In this document: piece by piece, positions 1 through 10,905 of the stretch
How the letters are laid out: the number at the start of each line of letters is the position of its first letter
Position numbering within the stretch: position 1 is the stretch's first letter
Source: Gliomastix tumulicola
Taxonomy: Eukaryota; Ascomycota; Sordariomycetes; Hypocreales; Bionectriaceae
DNA: 64,000 nucleotides
Assembly (NCBI GenBank): GCA_001599755.1
Contig: BCHX01000011.1
Span: forward strand, 245,664 to 309,663
Direction of reading: 5' to 3'
Translations under genes and position numbers: made by a program
The notes under the pieces: model-generated
Told to the model about the DNA's origin: nothing
Database searches by the model: none
What the model saw: the letters and a program-made list of their open reading frames with translations, nothing else

Positions 1-1882
1 GNNGNNTGGCGCCGCCGTGTTTCCCCTGGGCCTGAAATTCCCGACGCAATGTGGGTAGACGGCGTTGTAGTCACGTGGGCCGGGCCGGGCGTGGCCTTCT
101 GGTGGGAACGACGGGAGGCGGGATGCGGTCTCATCTGCCAGCCGACAGTGTGTTGTTGCCCCGGACCCGAGGGGTAGGAAGACCTGCCTTGACTTGGTCT
201 GATTGCGGTGGCTTCTGGTCCTGGTGACGCTGTCAGGGGCTGATCCTTTCGGCCCTCCGTTGTGCCGCCGCTGGCGGCTCCTTGGCCCGTTGATGCTGGT
301 AACGGCCCCGGCCTGGCTGGATGATCCTCATGCGGCTGCCTCGATCCGGTCTCATGACCGGGTGTCGTACGTGGAGGGCTGCCGCCAGTTAGGTCTATGC
401 AGTCCCATGTCTGCTCGTCGAACTTGGGTAGTGCGGTGTCGAGGGTTGGAACGAAGGCGGACCGATGTGTCCTTGTTGGGCCGCCCGAGGTCTGTAGCGT
501 CACGGATTGGTCGCTCGAGGCTGCTACAACCATATTAGAGAGAGCCTAGCTAATAGTCGATAACCGCTACCTTTCCTACTTACCGATTGGAGAAGCAGTG
601 TCATCGTTCTTCCTCATGGGCTGAGACTCGTTCCCAGCCAAAGCTGAAATCGAGATCAGTTTGCGCCTCTTGTAGGGTCTCTTATAGGGTGGCGGGACCA
701 GCAGCCCCATGATCTAGCACGTGTCCTCCATACAACTGGGTCGTTGTTCTCCGTCACGCGGTCTCGTGTCGCGCTACGCTCGCATGAGGCTGGCCGTCTG
801 CACCTCCGTTGCTGGCTCTTCTCCGTGGTCCTTGTTGAATCGGCGGGGGTTCGAGGGGTTCTGCACGGGAGAGGGGCGTTGGGGTTTTTCGCAATGTTGT
901 CACGTTACGTATCGTTTTTGTCCGGTGACTGAGATGCTAAGTATGAGGTGAAGGGTTTGCGGTGTGCGAAATGCCTTGCGTTCTTCCGCTCGTTCGGAGA
1001 TTACTACGAGTACGTCGCTCCCCCGGAATTAAGATATTCCGGATGCCTAAGGCACCCCACAGTATGGAGGGAAAACTTCTTCCCTGGCCTCATAGTTTCA
1101 CCGTGACGGCAGACTCACCTCTAGCATGCCAAGTGGACTGATCATGACTACCGACTGAAGGACGCGGATCATCTGCGGGCGACGCTGGGACACTAATTCG
1201 AGAGACGCGGTCTGCGAAACGAACAAACGAACGAACGAACGATGAAGTTACCGGTCGAGGCGATCACGGCGACGCACCTTGGAACAAGGGGATTGGGTGC
1301 TGAACCGGAGACTTGACCGGAAGACGCGATGAGGAGTTCGGATTTGGGTATCTGTAGCACCCACGGCCAAGCCGCAGAGGGGGGAAAACACCGATGCGGG
1401 AATGGCTCAAACGAGTTCGTCGACTAAGCAGTATATTCATGGGTAGTGGACGAGCCTAGATCGAGGGAATAACAGAAGTCCTGGTCGGACACGATATCAA
1501 TGTCGTCCGAGGCCGGCCAAATCCAACCACGGCGGTACGTAGGGATTGTCGTATGCCACCGAGGGAAAGGTAGAGCTGTGCCGTCAGAGTCGAAGCCGAC
1601 TCGTCGTTCGTGGATATCGCCTGAGGAGATGAAGCCGAACCCCACAAGGTTTGGAGTCAAGTCGGCTCTTGGGACGTCGTTCCGTTATAGGAGGGACCAC
1701 GCTGAGGGATGCGAGAGGGAGGCTGCCGAAGGGGACTCGCCCTTCACCACTGGGACCTAGCAGCGAGCTAGGGACTGGCATCGAGCCGAGGACGGACAGG
1801 GCGAGAATCTACAACGTTGGAACACACGGCCTAGCAAACACGGGTCTCGTGGGGTTCAACTTCGATCCCATTCTCCCTTCTC
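1..1882. other. No convincing gene; short CGAA microsatellite
   Basis: I see no open frame with protein-like composition, no RNA gene and no transposon end here. A short imperfect CGAA tetranucleotide run lies at about 1219-1241. The first bases contain several ambiguous calls. Confidence 0.55.
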
Positions 1883-2356
1883 TCAACTATCTTGCTCCTC
1901 TCTCTGCCCCTCCCGTCCGTTGATACAAGCCTGCCCTCCCGTCCCGATCAATGAAGAACTACGGGTAGCTCGCTCCGTCACTTCGACGTCCGCTCGGCAC
2001 TCAAACTTGCCTGCCCTGCTGAAGATACCGTATGCGGGAGTCCCGGTATGCAGCAGATAGCCCAGCTCGACGCGCATGTTCCTCATGGAGGTCGGTATTG
2101 TAGGATTGCGCGGTGCCTTGGAGACTTTCCGCTTTTTCTTCACGCCTGTCCTGGTATTTTCTGGGCCGCGGTGCGGCTCGGCCTTCCCCGTGGCGTCATC
2201 TGTATAGTAGGAGGGTGTGCTGTCAGCCTCATTGGATTGAGGAGGGGAAGGGGAGGAGGTTGCCCGTCGGGGGACGCTGCCGAGGAACACAACCTCGTCG
2301 TCGCTTGGAGGGCTGAGAAAATCGTAAGCTGCGTCGGTAGCGGGGGCGCGGTAATA
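1883..2356 (-). pseudogene. Possible coding fragment with nuclear-localisation-like KKKRKV
   Basis: The minus strand is open from an in-frame TAG at 2357-2359 down to 1883. It reads like a natural protein: an acidic Ser/Pro stretch (FLSPPSDDEVVFLGS), a basic cluster GVKKKRKVSKAP, and then a more ordered segment (MRVELGYLLHTGTPAYGIF). No ATG lies at a sensible start, so this would be an internal exon or a remnant. I do not recognise a family. The KKKRKV string matches a classical monopartite nuclear-localisation pattern, but in a lone fragment this may be chance. The last ~25 residues look non-coding. It could also be a fortuitous open frame in GC-rich DNA. Confidence 0.3.
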
Positions 2357-2875
2357 CTACCTGTTCCGGCGTCCGGTGTCAGCGATCTATCGGCATGATT
2401 GATGCCACGCGCTCTTGGCCCTGAGGTAGTGTGACGGGAATGTGGCGAGTAGTCAGTGGGAGAAAGGGAGACGGCGACATTGAGCTGTACCAATCACGCG
2501 AAAAGATTGATCCGCCCCCGGGTGCGTTGCATAGCTGCTGCTTGGCCCACCATAGGTAAATCCTAAAATCAACTCATCAGCGTAGACGCAACCCCAATCT
2601 GTCGCAAATAGGACCAACCCGCCTTGCCGTGCGAGGCATGGCCGCCGGACGGCAATCTCGTCTCTCCCGTCTTACGTTACCGTGCCCGGGATCGAGGCTC
2701 GTCTATGCTCTATCGTCCCGGGCGAGGCGGCTTCTTGACCCTCCAGGTACGTGTTTTGATGCATCTCAGGAGGCCGCTATCTTTTACTGACACCGCCAAT
2801 ACGGCATAGCAGGGCTGACGTCGTCAATTCGAACCGTGCCGTCCCCCATCGGACCCGTCCCCAATTCACGACAAA

Positions 2876-2925
2876 GCGACCGAAAAGCGCGACCACTGCG
2901 ACCGAAAAGCGCGACCACTGCGACC
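2876..2925. repeat. 22-bp tandem repeat upstream of the NDC80 copy
   Basis: The unit GCGACCGAAAAGCGCGACCACT occurs twice in tandem, followed by a partial third copy. About 80 bp further on, at 3001-3011, lies GAGCGCGAAAA, whose reverse complement contains TTTCGCGC, an E2F-like sequence. The tract sits about 120-170 bp upstream of the first NDC80-frame ATG, so it may be leftover promoter DNA of a cell-cycle gene. That role is inference. Confidence 0.55.
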
Positions 2926-3046
2926 GAAACCTCTGGCGCTGCGTTGCACGCTCAAATCTAAGCGTCCCAAAGCCACGCCGCGCTTCCGGCGGCCGTCCTC
3001 GAGCGCGAAAACCGCCGACCTGAGCCCGCTGTCATAGCAGTCGCCC

Positions 3047-4430
3047 ATGCTGCAGGAACGATCCAGTTGGACGCCCGGTGGCTCGAGGGTGCGTACTATG
3101 GCTAAGGAGCGGCGCAGCAGCGTGTACGGGCTCGGTCGGTCTCCTGGGCCGATTGCGCGTCGGAGCGTCTTCAAGGTGACGCCACAGACAGGCGTCTCCC
3201 GCGATCCACGACCCCTCGCAGACCGCTCCTTCCGAGAGCGTATTGGACAGGAGCTTCTTGAGTACATGACGCAGAACAACTTCGAGGCCGAGATGAAACA
3301 TGTTCTCTCGCAGAACGCGCTCAAGTCTCCGACGCAGAAACTTCAATTCCATGTTCCAATGGCTATACCGCCGCATCGACCCGCATCACCGCTTCCAGAA
3401 GGGGCTCGACCAGGAGCTCCCGCTCATCCTGAAGCAGCTACGGTATCCTTTTGAGAAGGGGATCACCAAGAGCGGGATTGTCGCCGCTGGTGGTCACAAC
3501 TGGGGCGCATTCTTGGGCGTTCTGCACTGGATGATGCAGCTATTGCGGATGCTCGACGGGTACGCTCAGAGCCGGTACGATGATGCTTATGAGGGGAGCG
3601 GTATCGACATCAGCCGAGATCGTATAATCTTTTCTTTTCTCAGCGACGCGTACCGTGATTGGCTCGATATGGACGAGGAGGCTAGCGACGAGGACGTGGA
3701 GCGAGTCTTGGAGCCTCACCTGAGCGCGATGGCCGCGGCTTTCGCGCTGTCTTGCTCGCGATTTGCCGCCGAGCTCGAGACGCTAGAGTCTGAGAATGCG
3801 CGACTTCGCAAGGAGATCGAGGATATGCAGAAAGTAACTGCTGACCCGGCCGAGAGCCGCTTCGAAATCATGGAGGAGGACAGGGACAAGTTCTTGGAGT
3901 ACATCAAGCTAGCGGAACAGCGATCGGAGAGGTATGAGAACCGGAACCGGGTTCTTGAAGAGAAGCTTGAGAAGTTGGTTGAGGAGCTCAAGGAGGCAGA
4001 TGACGAGCGCTGCGATATGCTGAGGTCCCTTGATGCACAGGGGATCAGCAAGCGGGATATTGATCGTATGGATTCCGAGCGTGGCCGATTGCAGCAGCGT
4101 ATTGAGTCTGCCAGTGGGAGGCTCGCCGAAGGAAAGAAAAAGGTGGCCGGGACAGAGGCTGAGGCTAGCCGCGAGTTGGGCGAGCTGAAACGCGCCGTGG
4201 AGAAGTTTAACGCGTTGGCGTATCGAAGCGCCCTTACTCCAGCGACAGCGACGAATGCGAGGGGTCGGAACTACGAGCTCGAGGTGGCGGCCGATTATGA
4301 GCTGGGCTCGGCAATGCCCAATTCTTTGAATATCTTGGCGAACCAGGCTGCCGAACGACCACCAGAAGATTCGATAGCCGGGTATCAGCAGCACCTAACG
4401 CGAATGCAGATATCGGTTGGTAGTGTCTAG
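3047..4430 (+). pseudogene. NDC80: Truncated, frameshifted copy of kinetochore protein NDC80
   Basis: NDC80 (HEC1) is the microtubule-binding subunit of the kinetochore NDC80 complex. The first frame, from ATG 3047 (or 3098), carries a family-typical N-terminal tail and the block DPRPLADRSFRERIGQELLEY. Near 3344 the frame jumps. The second frame, to the TAG at 4428, carries the calponin-homology region (MFQWLYRRIDP, ILKQLRYPFEKGITKS, GGHNWGAFLGVLHWMMQL) and then a long charged coiled coil. The jump falls between CAGAAA and CTTCAATTCC, where the family has an extra Asp-like codon; two missing bases would explain it, and there is no splice site. Joined, the two parts give about 460 residues, against roughly 650-750 in fungal NDC80. 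The C-terminal part that binds SPC24/SPC25 is missing. A functional full-length copy must presumably exist elsewhere. Confidence 0.85.
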
Positions 4431-5603
4431 ATCCGGCTCTGAGCTCGGGTCGTCTGGATATGTGCCATCTTCCAAGGTGACAAATCAACCTGGTGGTGGG
4501 ACTTGTCAGTGGCGGTGAAAGTCACCTTTCTTCAGCCCTTCGTTTTGCCTATATTTCCCACNGACATCAGAGGTAAATGCATGCTCGCATTCTCGTGCAA
4601 CATAAGCATCAACAGATAGCTACCGATCTAGCGCGAAACGGTGCGCGCCAACTGGACTCCTGGAGACTAAAGCCTGCGGTACTGCAGCTGTCTTTGCGAA
4701 GAATGCCGCGCCCCCGGTCGTCGGCCCGGCATGATCCTTTACGTCGTCCTCAGCGCGGCGCACGTGGTACTATAGGCACGCCTGGCGAATCCCCGAAAGG
4801 CAGGAGTGTTCGTCCGAGGGCTGGTGGTGGTTTGCGACGGGCTCTTGGCAGCCTTCTTGTCAAGTTCGATTCGATCGCTGGGCTCGAATTCGCAAGGTCT
4901 CGGCTCTTCCAGAGCAGCTGCGGCGCCGGGACCGTCGTCGTCCAAAGAGCCTAACCTAGAGACTACAAAATTCACAGTTGACTAGCAAGCCGATGCCGCG
5001 TCGAACGAGTAACCTTTTATGTTTGAAGATGTACAGTGTTTATCTTGTTGTACAGCCATGGGACGAAGCTTTATCCCCACGACGTGCAGCTGCGTAGGCG
5101 TCGCTAGAGGCGGCCCAGCCTCAGCCTAGGCGCCCCCGCAGAGGTTGACAAAGCAAGCGCTGCAACCGCGGTTCGGATGACTCACGAGCTAGCACGAGAT
5201 CCTGGTTGTACTTGAAGATCATCTTGGTTCATTGAATGTGGGTCTGAAAGAGCCATAGAAACCTCCGGCATTCGTGGCTACACATTCGGAAATGGTCATT
5301 GAAAGCGGATGCTAGGAAGCACCGGGGCGCTGTTAGTCAACACGCCCGCCGCTCAAATAGGGAGAGGAAAGTTTCAATGGTAGCCAGTCCTCCTCATTGA
5401 CATGAGTATTATTGAGCGACACGGTCACACATTACGCACTACGATATACCGCTGAGAAGGGAGCCGATGCGAGTCGCAGATACGAGTTGAACCATCCCAA
5501 ACGTGTTCCTGGTCGTTATCTAGACCCTGATAGGTAGGCAACTCTGCAGCCAGGACGCTACGGCCTAATGGACCTAACATCCGAGTAATTGGAGACGTTG
5601 AAG
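4431..5603. other. No gene seen
   Basis: This 1.2 kb holds no convincing open frame on either strand and no recognisable continuation of NDC80. One ambiguous base lies near 4562. Confidence 0.5.
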
Positions 5604-5900
5604 ATGGAACTTAGCAGCCTTATTGCGGAAACGGCGGCAAAGCAGAAAGATTTAGATGAGCTTTTGAACTTCCTCACTACCATTCGAAAAGAGCACCGAC
5701 TACAGCTATTCGAAAACACCTGTAGTGCAAGAATGCGACGAGGAAAGGCGAGGCATGCTAGAAGCACCGACGAGGAGCAATCCGAATACGAGAAGAAGTG
5801 GCTGGAACTGGAGAGAACTCTGGGCAATATGTGGTATAAGCTTTGCGAGTTGCAGGAGAAGGAGCGTGGCCTTGATTATTTCAACAAGTTGAGCGCTTGA
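5604..5900 (+). CDS. Small coiled-coil ORF, unknown function
   Basis: An ATG-initiated frame of 98 residues. Residues 1-40 and 60-95 are rich in Leu, Glu and Lys with heptad-like spacing (KQKDLDELLNFL, KKWLELERTLGNMWYKL), suggesting a helical hairpin or coiled coil. No domain is recognised, no intron is evident and no TATA box stands out. It lies 1.2 kb downstream of the NDC80 fragment on the same strand. It does not look like the missing NDC80 C-terminus. It may be a remnant of a longer gene or a small hypothetical protein. Confidence 0.35.
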   Translation: MELSSLIAETAAKQKDLDELLNFLTTIRKEHRLQLFENTCSARMRRGKARHARSTDEEQSEYEKKWLELERTLGNMWYKLCELQEKERGLDYFNKLSA

Positions 5901-7438
5901 ACGCGGATACCTGGCAGGCCTAATGTGCCTGGCAATCCCCTCAATCGTATCTCACATTAGGATGTTCCCCCGTCAATATGGTGACACTTCTTTGCTAGTT
6001 TATGGTGCGAGATTTGAGGAGCTAGTCGCCATTGCGTAGTGCGTAGCGTGAGATCTCTATGGAAAATCTCCTTCGGGCGGACCTAGAGCAAGTCGCAGCG
6101 GTGCTCTGGACTTGTACGGGCTCTATGTCTAGCTCTTTCTTCGAACCTAAGGAAAATTGAACGGAGCGTGATTATTCGAATGTCCTACCTGCAACACCCT
6201 TGCATTTGCCCGGCACTTATTGCTAACAAGGATGTGGCTGGTCTATTTCGTGTGGCTGCAGTTAGTTTCCTTGACGAGGCTCGGCAGCATGGCTTATGTT
6301 GGCGTACGTGTTGTGAATGACATTTCATCAGCGGCTAGCCGACCTCTTCCTTATGTAGGGCCACATACTGCATAGCGTGACGTATGATCATCTGCCGTTA
6401 CTAAATGTGTGCCCCAACACCCCATGCGTATGAGCTGCCAACAAACCTCTAGAGTGCCTTACATGGGATTCAGCCTCGTCGACATAGTGGCCAAGAACCG
6501 GGCGACCTCGCTGAAACGCTCGAAATGCGTCTCCTAGTACTGTTTGAAGAATGCAAAGGGTCAGGCAGGCACTGTCAAGACTCCTCGCGTGAGTAACGGG
6601 TACGGCAGAGGCGTGCACCAAGCCGGGGTGGCAGGGGGCACCAGGTATCAAGTTTGGGAGCTTGACGAAGCTCATTTCAACGAGTGGTCATAATGGAAGG
6701 CACCTTGAAGCCCGCTCTATGTTTAGTTTCAATTGATACTCGGTTGCAGCCACCATGCCTAGTAGCTGTGTTCGGTAGTAGGTCCTGGCTGGCAGCCGAA
6801 GCATCCATCCTGTGCACCCCCGCCCCGCCTCTGTGGGGAACAAGGCCAGCTGTCCCCCGGACTCCCGCCGGTTCTCTATGCTATTTGCATGCATTCTGTT
6901 AAAGACTTCTACATGCTTCCCAATCTATATGTTCTCTGAAATATCCAGTATGCTCTCAATCAAGGCGTCACCAACTTCTCGGTCGAAGGGAGCGACGCAA
7001 TTCGATCGCGTGATATCGCTGTTCACCATGGTGGCTTCTGGGGTGGACTCCTCAAGAAGAGAAATAATGTAGAATACGTTCATGGTAATAGTATTTCATC
7101 TTGTGAAGAACACGCCCACCCTCCGACATGCACTCGACATCCTTGGCTCGCGTATTCGAAACGAGACGCATCCTCGTCCCGAAGCCCTGGTGGCATGTCA
7201 ACGACTAGGAAACCCCAGATACTTCAGTGATCTATTGGCAGCTGGGCATAGCAAAGCCTGCTCGGCGTTGTCTTGGTTCCGAACTCTGCGAGTATCATTG
7301 TCCCTCCCACCTGTGTCTAACCCGCAGTAGCAAATGCAGCCATACGCACGTCCGCTCGCGCAGCAGCCGCCAACTCCGTTCATATGGGACTCGTGCTAAA
7401 CCGCAACGGCAAGACCCATGATAGGTAGCTTTACCCTC
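5901..7438. other. No gene seen
   Basis: The short open frames here have no coherent composition and no splice-joined continuation that I can find. No repeat or transposon end is visible. Confidence 0.5.
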
Positions 7439-9220
7439 TCAATGGCTTTTGGCCTGTGATCCGGTTTTGCCTAGCAGGAGCCTGACAATAGCTTCATGTT
7501 TGCCCTCGGCGGCGAGAACCAGCGGCGTCGAACCGTCACGGCCTCTCGAGTCCACATCGACTTCCTGTCGGTTCAGGAGGAGCCTGACAATCGCTTCGTG
7601 TCCTTTTTCGGCCGCCCAGGAGAGTGGCGTCCGACGATCGTTATCTTTCGGGTCCGCCTCGACTCCCGGCCGGTTGAGGAGGAGCCTGACAATACTCACG
7701 TATCCGCTGTCGGCGGCCCACGATAGAGGCGTCCAACCAGCGTAGTCTTTCAAGTTCACGTCCACTTCTGGAAGGGCAAGGAGGAACCTAACAATCGCTT
7801 CTTCTCCATAGCCGGCCGCGGTGGCCAGCGGCGTCGAACCGCTGCCATCCCTCGAGTTTGCATCAACTTCCGGCTGGTCTACCAGGAATCTGACGATCGA
7901 TTCGTGTCCAAAAAGGGCTGCGTGGGATAGCGGCGTTGAACCCTCGGCATCCCTCGAGTCGGCCTCAACCCCCGGTTGGTCCAGCAGGAGCCTAGCAATC
8001 GCTTCGTGTCCATTCGCTGCCGCCCAGGAAAGCGGCGTCCGACCACTGCGGTCCCTCGAGTCGGCCTCAACCCCCGGCCGGTCTAGCAGGAGCCTAGCAA
8101 TCGCTTCATGTCCGTTCCTGGCCGCCCAGGAAAGTGGTGTCCGACCATCATTATCCCCCAAGTCAGCATCCACTTCCGGTCGGTCTAGAAAGAGCCTGAC
8201 AACGGCTTCGTGTCCGTTGCTGACCGCCCAGAATAGCGGAGTCCGACCGCCACCGTCCTCTGCGTCCGCTTCGACCCCCGGTCGGCTCAGCAAAAGCCTG
8301 ACAACGGCTCCGTGCCCGTTCCCCGCTGCCCAAGATAGCGGCGTTCGATCGGCTATGTCGGGTAAATCCGCCGTGACTTCTGAAACGCTCAGCAAGAGCT
8401 TGACGACGGCTTCGTGTCCGGCCCGGGCGGCCCAGGATAGTGGTGACGAACCGCCTTGATCTTCCGAGTCCTTATCGACCGCTGGCTGAGTTAGCAGGAG
8501 CCTGACGGTCGCTTCGTGTCCGTTCCTGGCCGCCCAAGAAAGCGGCGTCCGACCATAACTATCCCCCCAGTCAGCCTTCACTTCTGGTAGGTCCAGAAGA
8601 AGCTTGACAACGGCTTGGTGCCCATTTCCCGCCGCCCAGGATAGCGGAGTCCGACCACTGCGGTCCCTCAAGTCGGCTTCAACCCCCGGCCGGTCCAGTA
8701 GGAGCCTAGTAATTGCTTCGTGTCCGCTCCTGGCCGCCCAAGATAGCGGCGTCCGACCGTGGTTGTCTTCTGAGTCCACCCCGACGCCCGGCCGGTCCAA
8801 CAAGAGCCTGACAATGGCTTCACGCCCGCTTTCTACCGCAAGAGATAGTGGTGTTCGGCCGCCGTTATCCCTGGTGCCCACGCGGACTATCGGCTGGCCC
8901 AGTAAAACGTTCATGATGTCTTCGCNCCCATGCAGCGCCGCCGCATGTGAGGGCGTCGAGCCACTCTGCTCCTCATCTCCATGATCCAGCGGAGTGCCGT
9001 CACTTGGGACAATGGATCTTGGAAGCTCCTCCCCTTTCGGCGCGGAAAGATGGTGCAGGACTGACCGCCTCTGTTCGTCAATCTTGTCGGTATGCCGAGT
9101 TGTTAGCAGACCCGCCAGCCGCGGCACCGCATATAGGAGCGTAGCCAGATCAGCAGGCGGGAGGAATTCTGCGATCAGGAGGACGAGGTCGAGTGGGACT
9201 GATTTCTCGGCAATATACAT
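7439..9220 (-). CDS. F-box-like / ankyrin-repeat protein (paralogue 1)
   Basis: A single open frame of 593 residues starts at ATG 9220. Residues about 7-40 (VPLDLVLLIAEFLPPADLATLLYAVPRL) resemble an F-box, the SKP1-binding helix bundle used by ubiquitin ligases, or the F-box-like head common in fungal ankyrin proteins. A short linker leads to one degenerate and 14 clear ankyrin repeats of 34 residues (102 bp), with the recurrent core GRTPLSWAARNGHEAIVRLLL. The repeats are unusually alike, which points to recent internal amplification. A single ambiguous base near 8926 leaves one residue undetermined. The gene diverges from a close paralogue at 14995, separated by 5.8 kb of transposon-invaded DNA. 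Likely role: protein-protein recognition, with the F-box-like head recruiting a partner. The target cannot be read from the sequence. Confidence 0.85.
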   Translation of the reverse strand: MYIAEKSVPLDLVLLIAEFLPPADLATLLYAVPRLAGLLTTRHTDKIDEQRRSVLHHLSAPKGEELPRSIVPSDGTPLDHGDEEQSGSTPSHAAALHGXEDIMNVLLGQPIVRVGTRDNGGRTPLSLAVESGREAIVRLLLDRPGVGVDSEDNHGRTPLSWAARSGHEAITRLLLDRPGVEADLRDRSGRTPLSWAAGNGHQAVVKLLLDLPEVKADWGDSYGRTPLSWAARNGHEATVRLLLTQPAVDKDSEDQGGSSPLSWAARAGHEAVVKLLLSVSEVTADLPDIADRTPLSWAAGNGHGAVVRLLLSRPGVEADAEDGGGRTPLFWAVSNGHEAVVRLFLDRPEVDADLGDNDGRTPLSWAARNGHEAIARLLLDRPGVEADSRDRSGRTPLSWAAANGHEAIARLLLDQPGVEADSRDAEGSTPLSHAALFGHESIVRFLVDQPEVDANSRDGSGSTPLATAAGYGEEAIVRFLLALPEVDVNLKDYAGWTPLSWAADSGYVSIVRLLLNRPGVEADPKDNDRRTPLSWAAEKGHEAIVRLLLNRQEVDVDSRGRDGSTPLVLAAEGKHEAIVRLLLGKTGSQAKSH

Positions 9221-10905
9221 GACGTGTGGGCTCGCGGACTGGTATAATATGCTGCAACTTGAAGGGACGATCGATGAGGCCTACCGCGCACAATGACATT
9301 GGGAGTCAGCTTTGTCCTAGGTCGTCTCTTTCTTCACAGAAGAAGAATAAAAGAAAATGTTCGGGTCCGCCAATCGGCAGTGCTTCGAGACTAGTGGCTT
9401 CTTGGCCCTTCTTTGAGGTTGCGTCCCTTTCCAAGAGCCATAGATAGTACATTGACCAGCAAAGCGGCCATCTCTGGACACCAACATTACGCGTTGGTGA
9501 AGCCGAGTACACGTAAGGTCTATTCATACGGGGCCGTGAGGTAACTACACCTACAGTACCCGTAGGCGTAGGGGTGTGTGGGGCCCATATGATGGTCCAC
9601 CAAGGGATTTCTCAACCTCCCTTCTCAAAAAATCTCTTACGGAGGTTGGGGGCATGAATTTTCAGCTTGACACCTCGCCGGCATTGTCAACGACATCTCT
9701 TCCAAATAATTCTTTGCAGATGCAACACAGGCCTTATTAGCTGACTTGGTTGACGGATAGCCTGGGAAATCTGCTGGAGGGTCTTTGCCGGCTCCTTGAT
9801 GGACTTGAATGTCACGACGTTCATTGCGAGTCGTAAGTATGCTTCCTTCTTGGTCATTCCCGCAATCTGTAGATTGTATACAGAAATAAGCTAGAGAAAA
9901 CCATGCGACCCTCAAAATTTACGACCGGCGATGGTCACAAACTAGCAGGGCACTTTCCCTTGGCCATAGGTAGGGGGCAGGTCGGTCCATAACTCGTGGC
10001 GGGGCCCGCTGTGGTGCTAAGCGTTGTGATCTGCGGACGCATGAATGAATGGAGGTTTTATTTTACACCCGGGGGGTTTGCCTCATAGAGCTAGGACCGT
10101 TTAGCTACTTCCACTCTCTATAGACGTACATGGTGGCGTGTGGTGGTCGACCGAGACGCGACGGCTGGCGCCAGCCGACAGAGCTAAGCCAGGGCTCACG
10201 AAAGTCAGCCCCACCCCCTGCAGGAGGTTGCAGTGGGTACTGTGCATGGAACAGAGGCTGATCCTCCCCCGCCACAATCCCCTGCCCCTCCGGCGTCGTC
10301 GCCTTGGCCAGGCCGAGGAAGAACGCAGCGCAGCCCTTTCAATCCAGCCGGACATTCCCGGTTACCTTGGTATACTTCCCCGGGTCCTCCCCGGGCAAAA
10401 TCAACAACTATTGGGTATGCCCGCCTCGGACTGGACGGCCAACATGCGATTAAGACACAAGGGTGTGGCTCCCAGCACTTTGGGGTCATCGGAAGCTCCT
10501 GAGTCTGTTGGACTGAGTGATTGTGTTCTCCTTGTTTTCCACATGAAAGCAGGCGGAAGCAGTCATACCCATTCATATTTCCAACCCCACATCGCCGTGT
10601 CGGCCACTGTGCTCAACACTCCCAATCGAGGGCTGCTCTGTCAGCACGTCATCGACTGTTCATTAAGAAAGGGTGCCCGCGGAGTTTGACTTTGCTGCAA
10701 TCGAGAGCCCGTACTCGTCACTCGATACCCCGCCCTTTTAAAATGTACTCAAATCTGTGTCGTGCGTTTGGTCGACCATCGGCTATTTGTTCTGAAGTTG
10801 GGATATGCTTCCCAGCTTCTTGAACTCTCCTTGCCATTTGCGCTGAATACCCATATGCATGGTTCTTGAGTGGCACTGCGGGTTCGAGGATAGGGCTATA
10901 GGCTC
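9221..10905. other. Intergenic, no gene seen
   Basis: This is the half of the shared intergenic region nearest paralogue 1. I find no TATA element at a typical distance from ATG 9220, no convincing coding frame, and only short low-quality open frames on both strands. Confidence 0.5.

Noticed and set aside
2107..2200. The KKKRKV string as evidence for a specific nuclear protein family
   Set aside because: A six-residue basic match is too short to identify a family, and the enclosing fragment is itself uncertain.
5604..5900. The small coiled-coil ORF as the missing C-terminus of NDC80
   Set aside because: It lies 1.2 kb away and shows none of the family's C-terminal blocks; a shared coiled-coil composition is not enough.
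7449..8984. Long plus-strand frames opposite the ankyrin gene
   Set aside because: They are antisense shadows of the 102-bp repeat; the minus frame has the ankyrin consensus.
10138..10689. 183-codon plus-strand frame
   Set aside because: It does not start with ATG in a good context, has no coherent composition and is matched by an equally open frame on the other strand.
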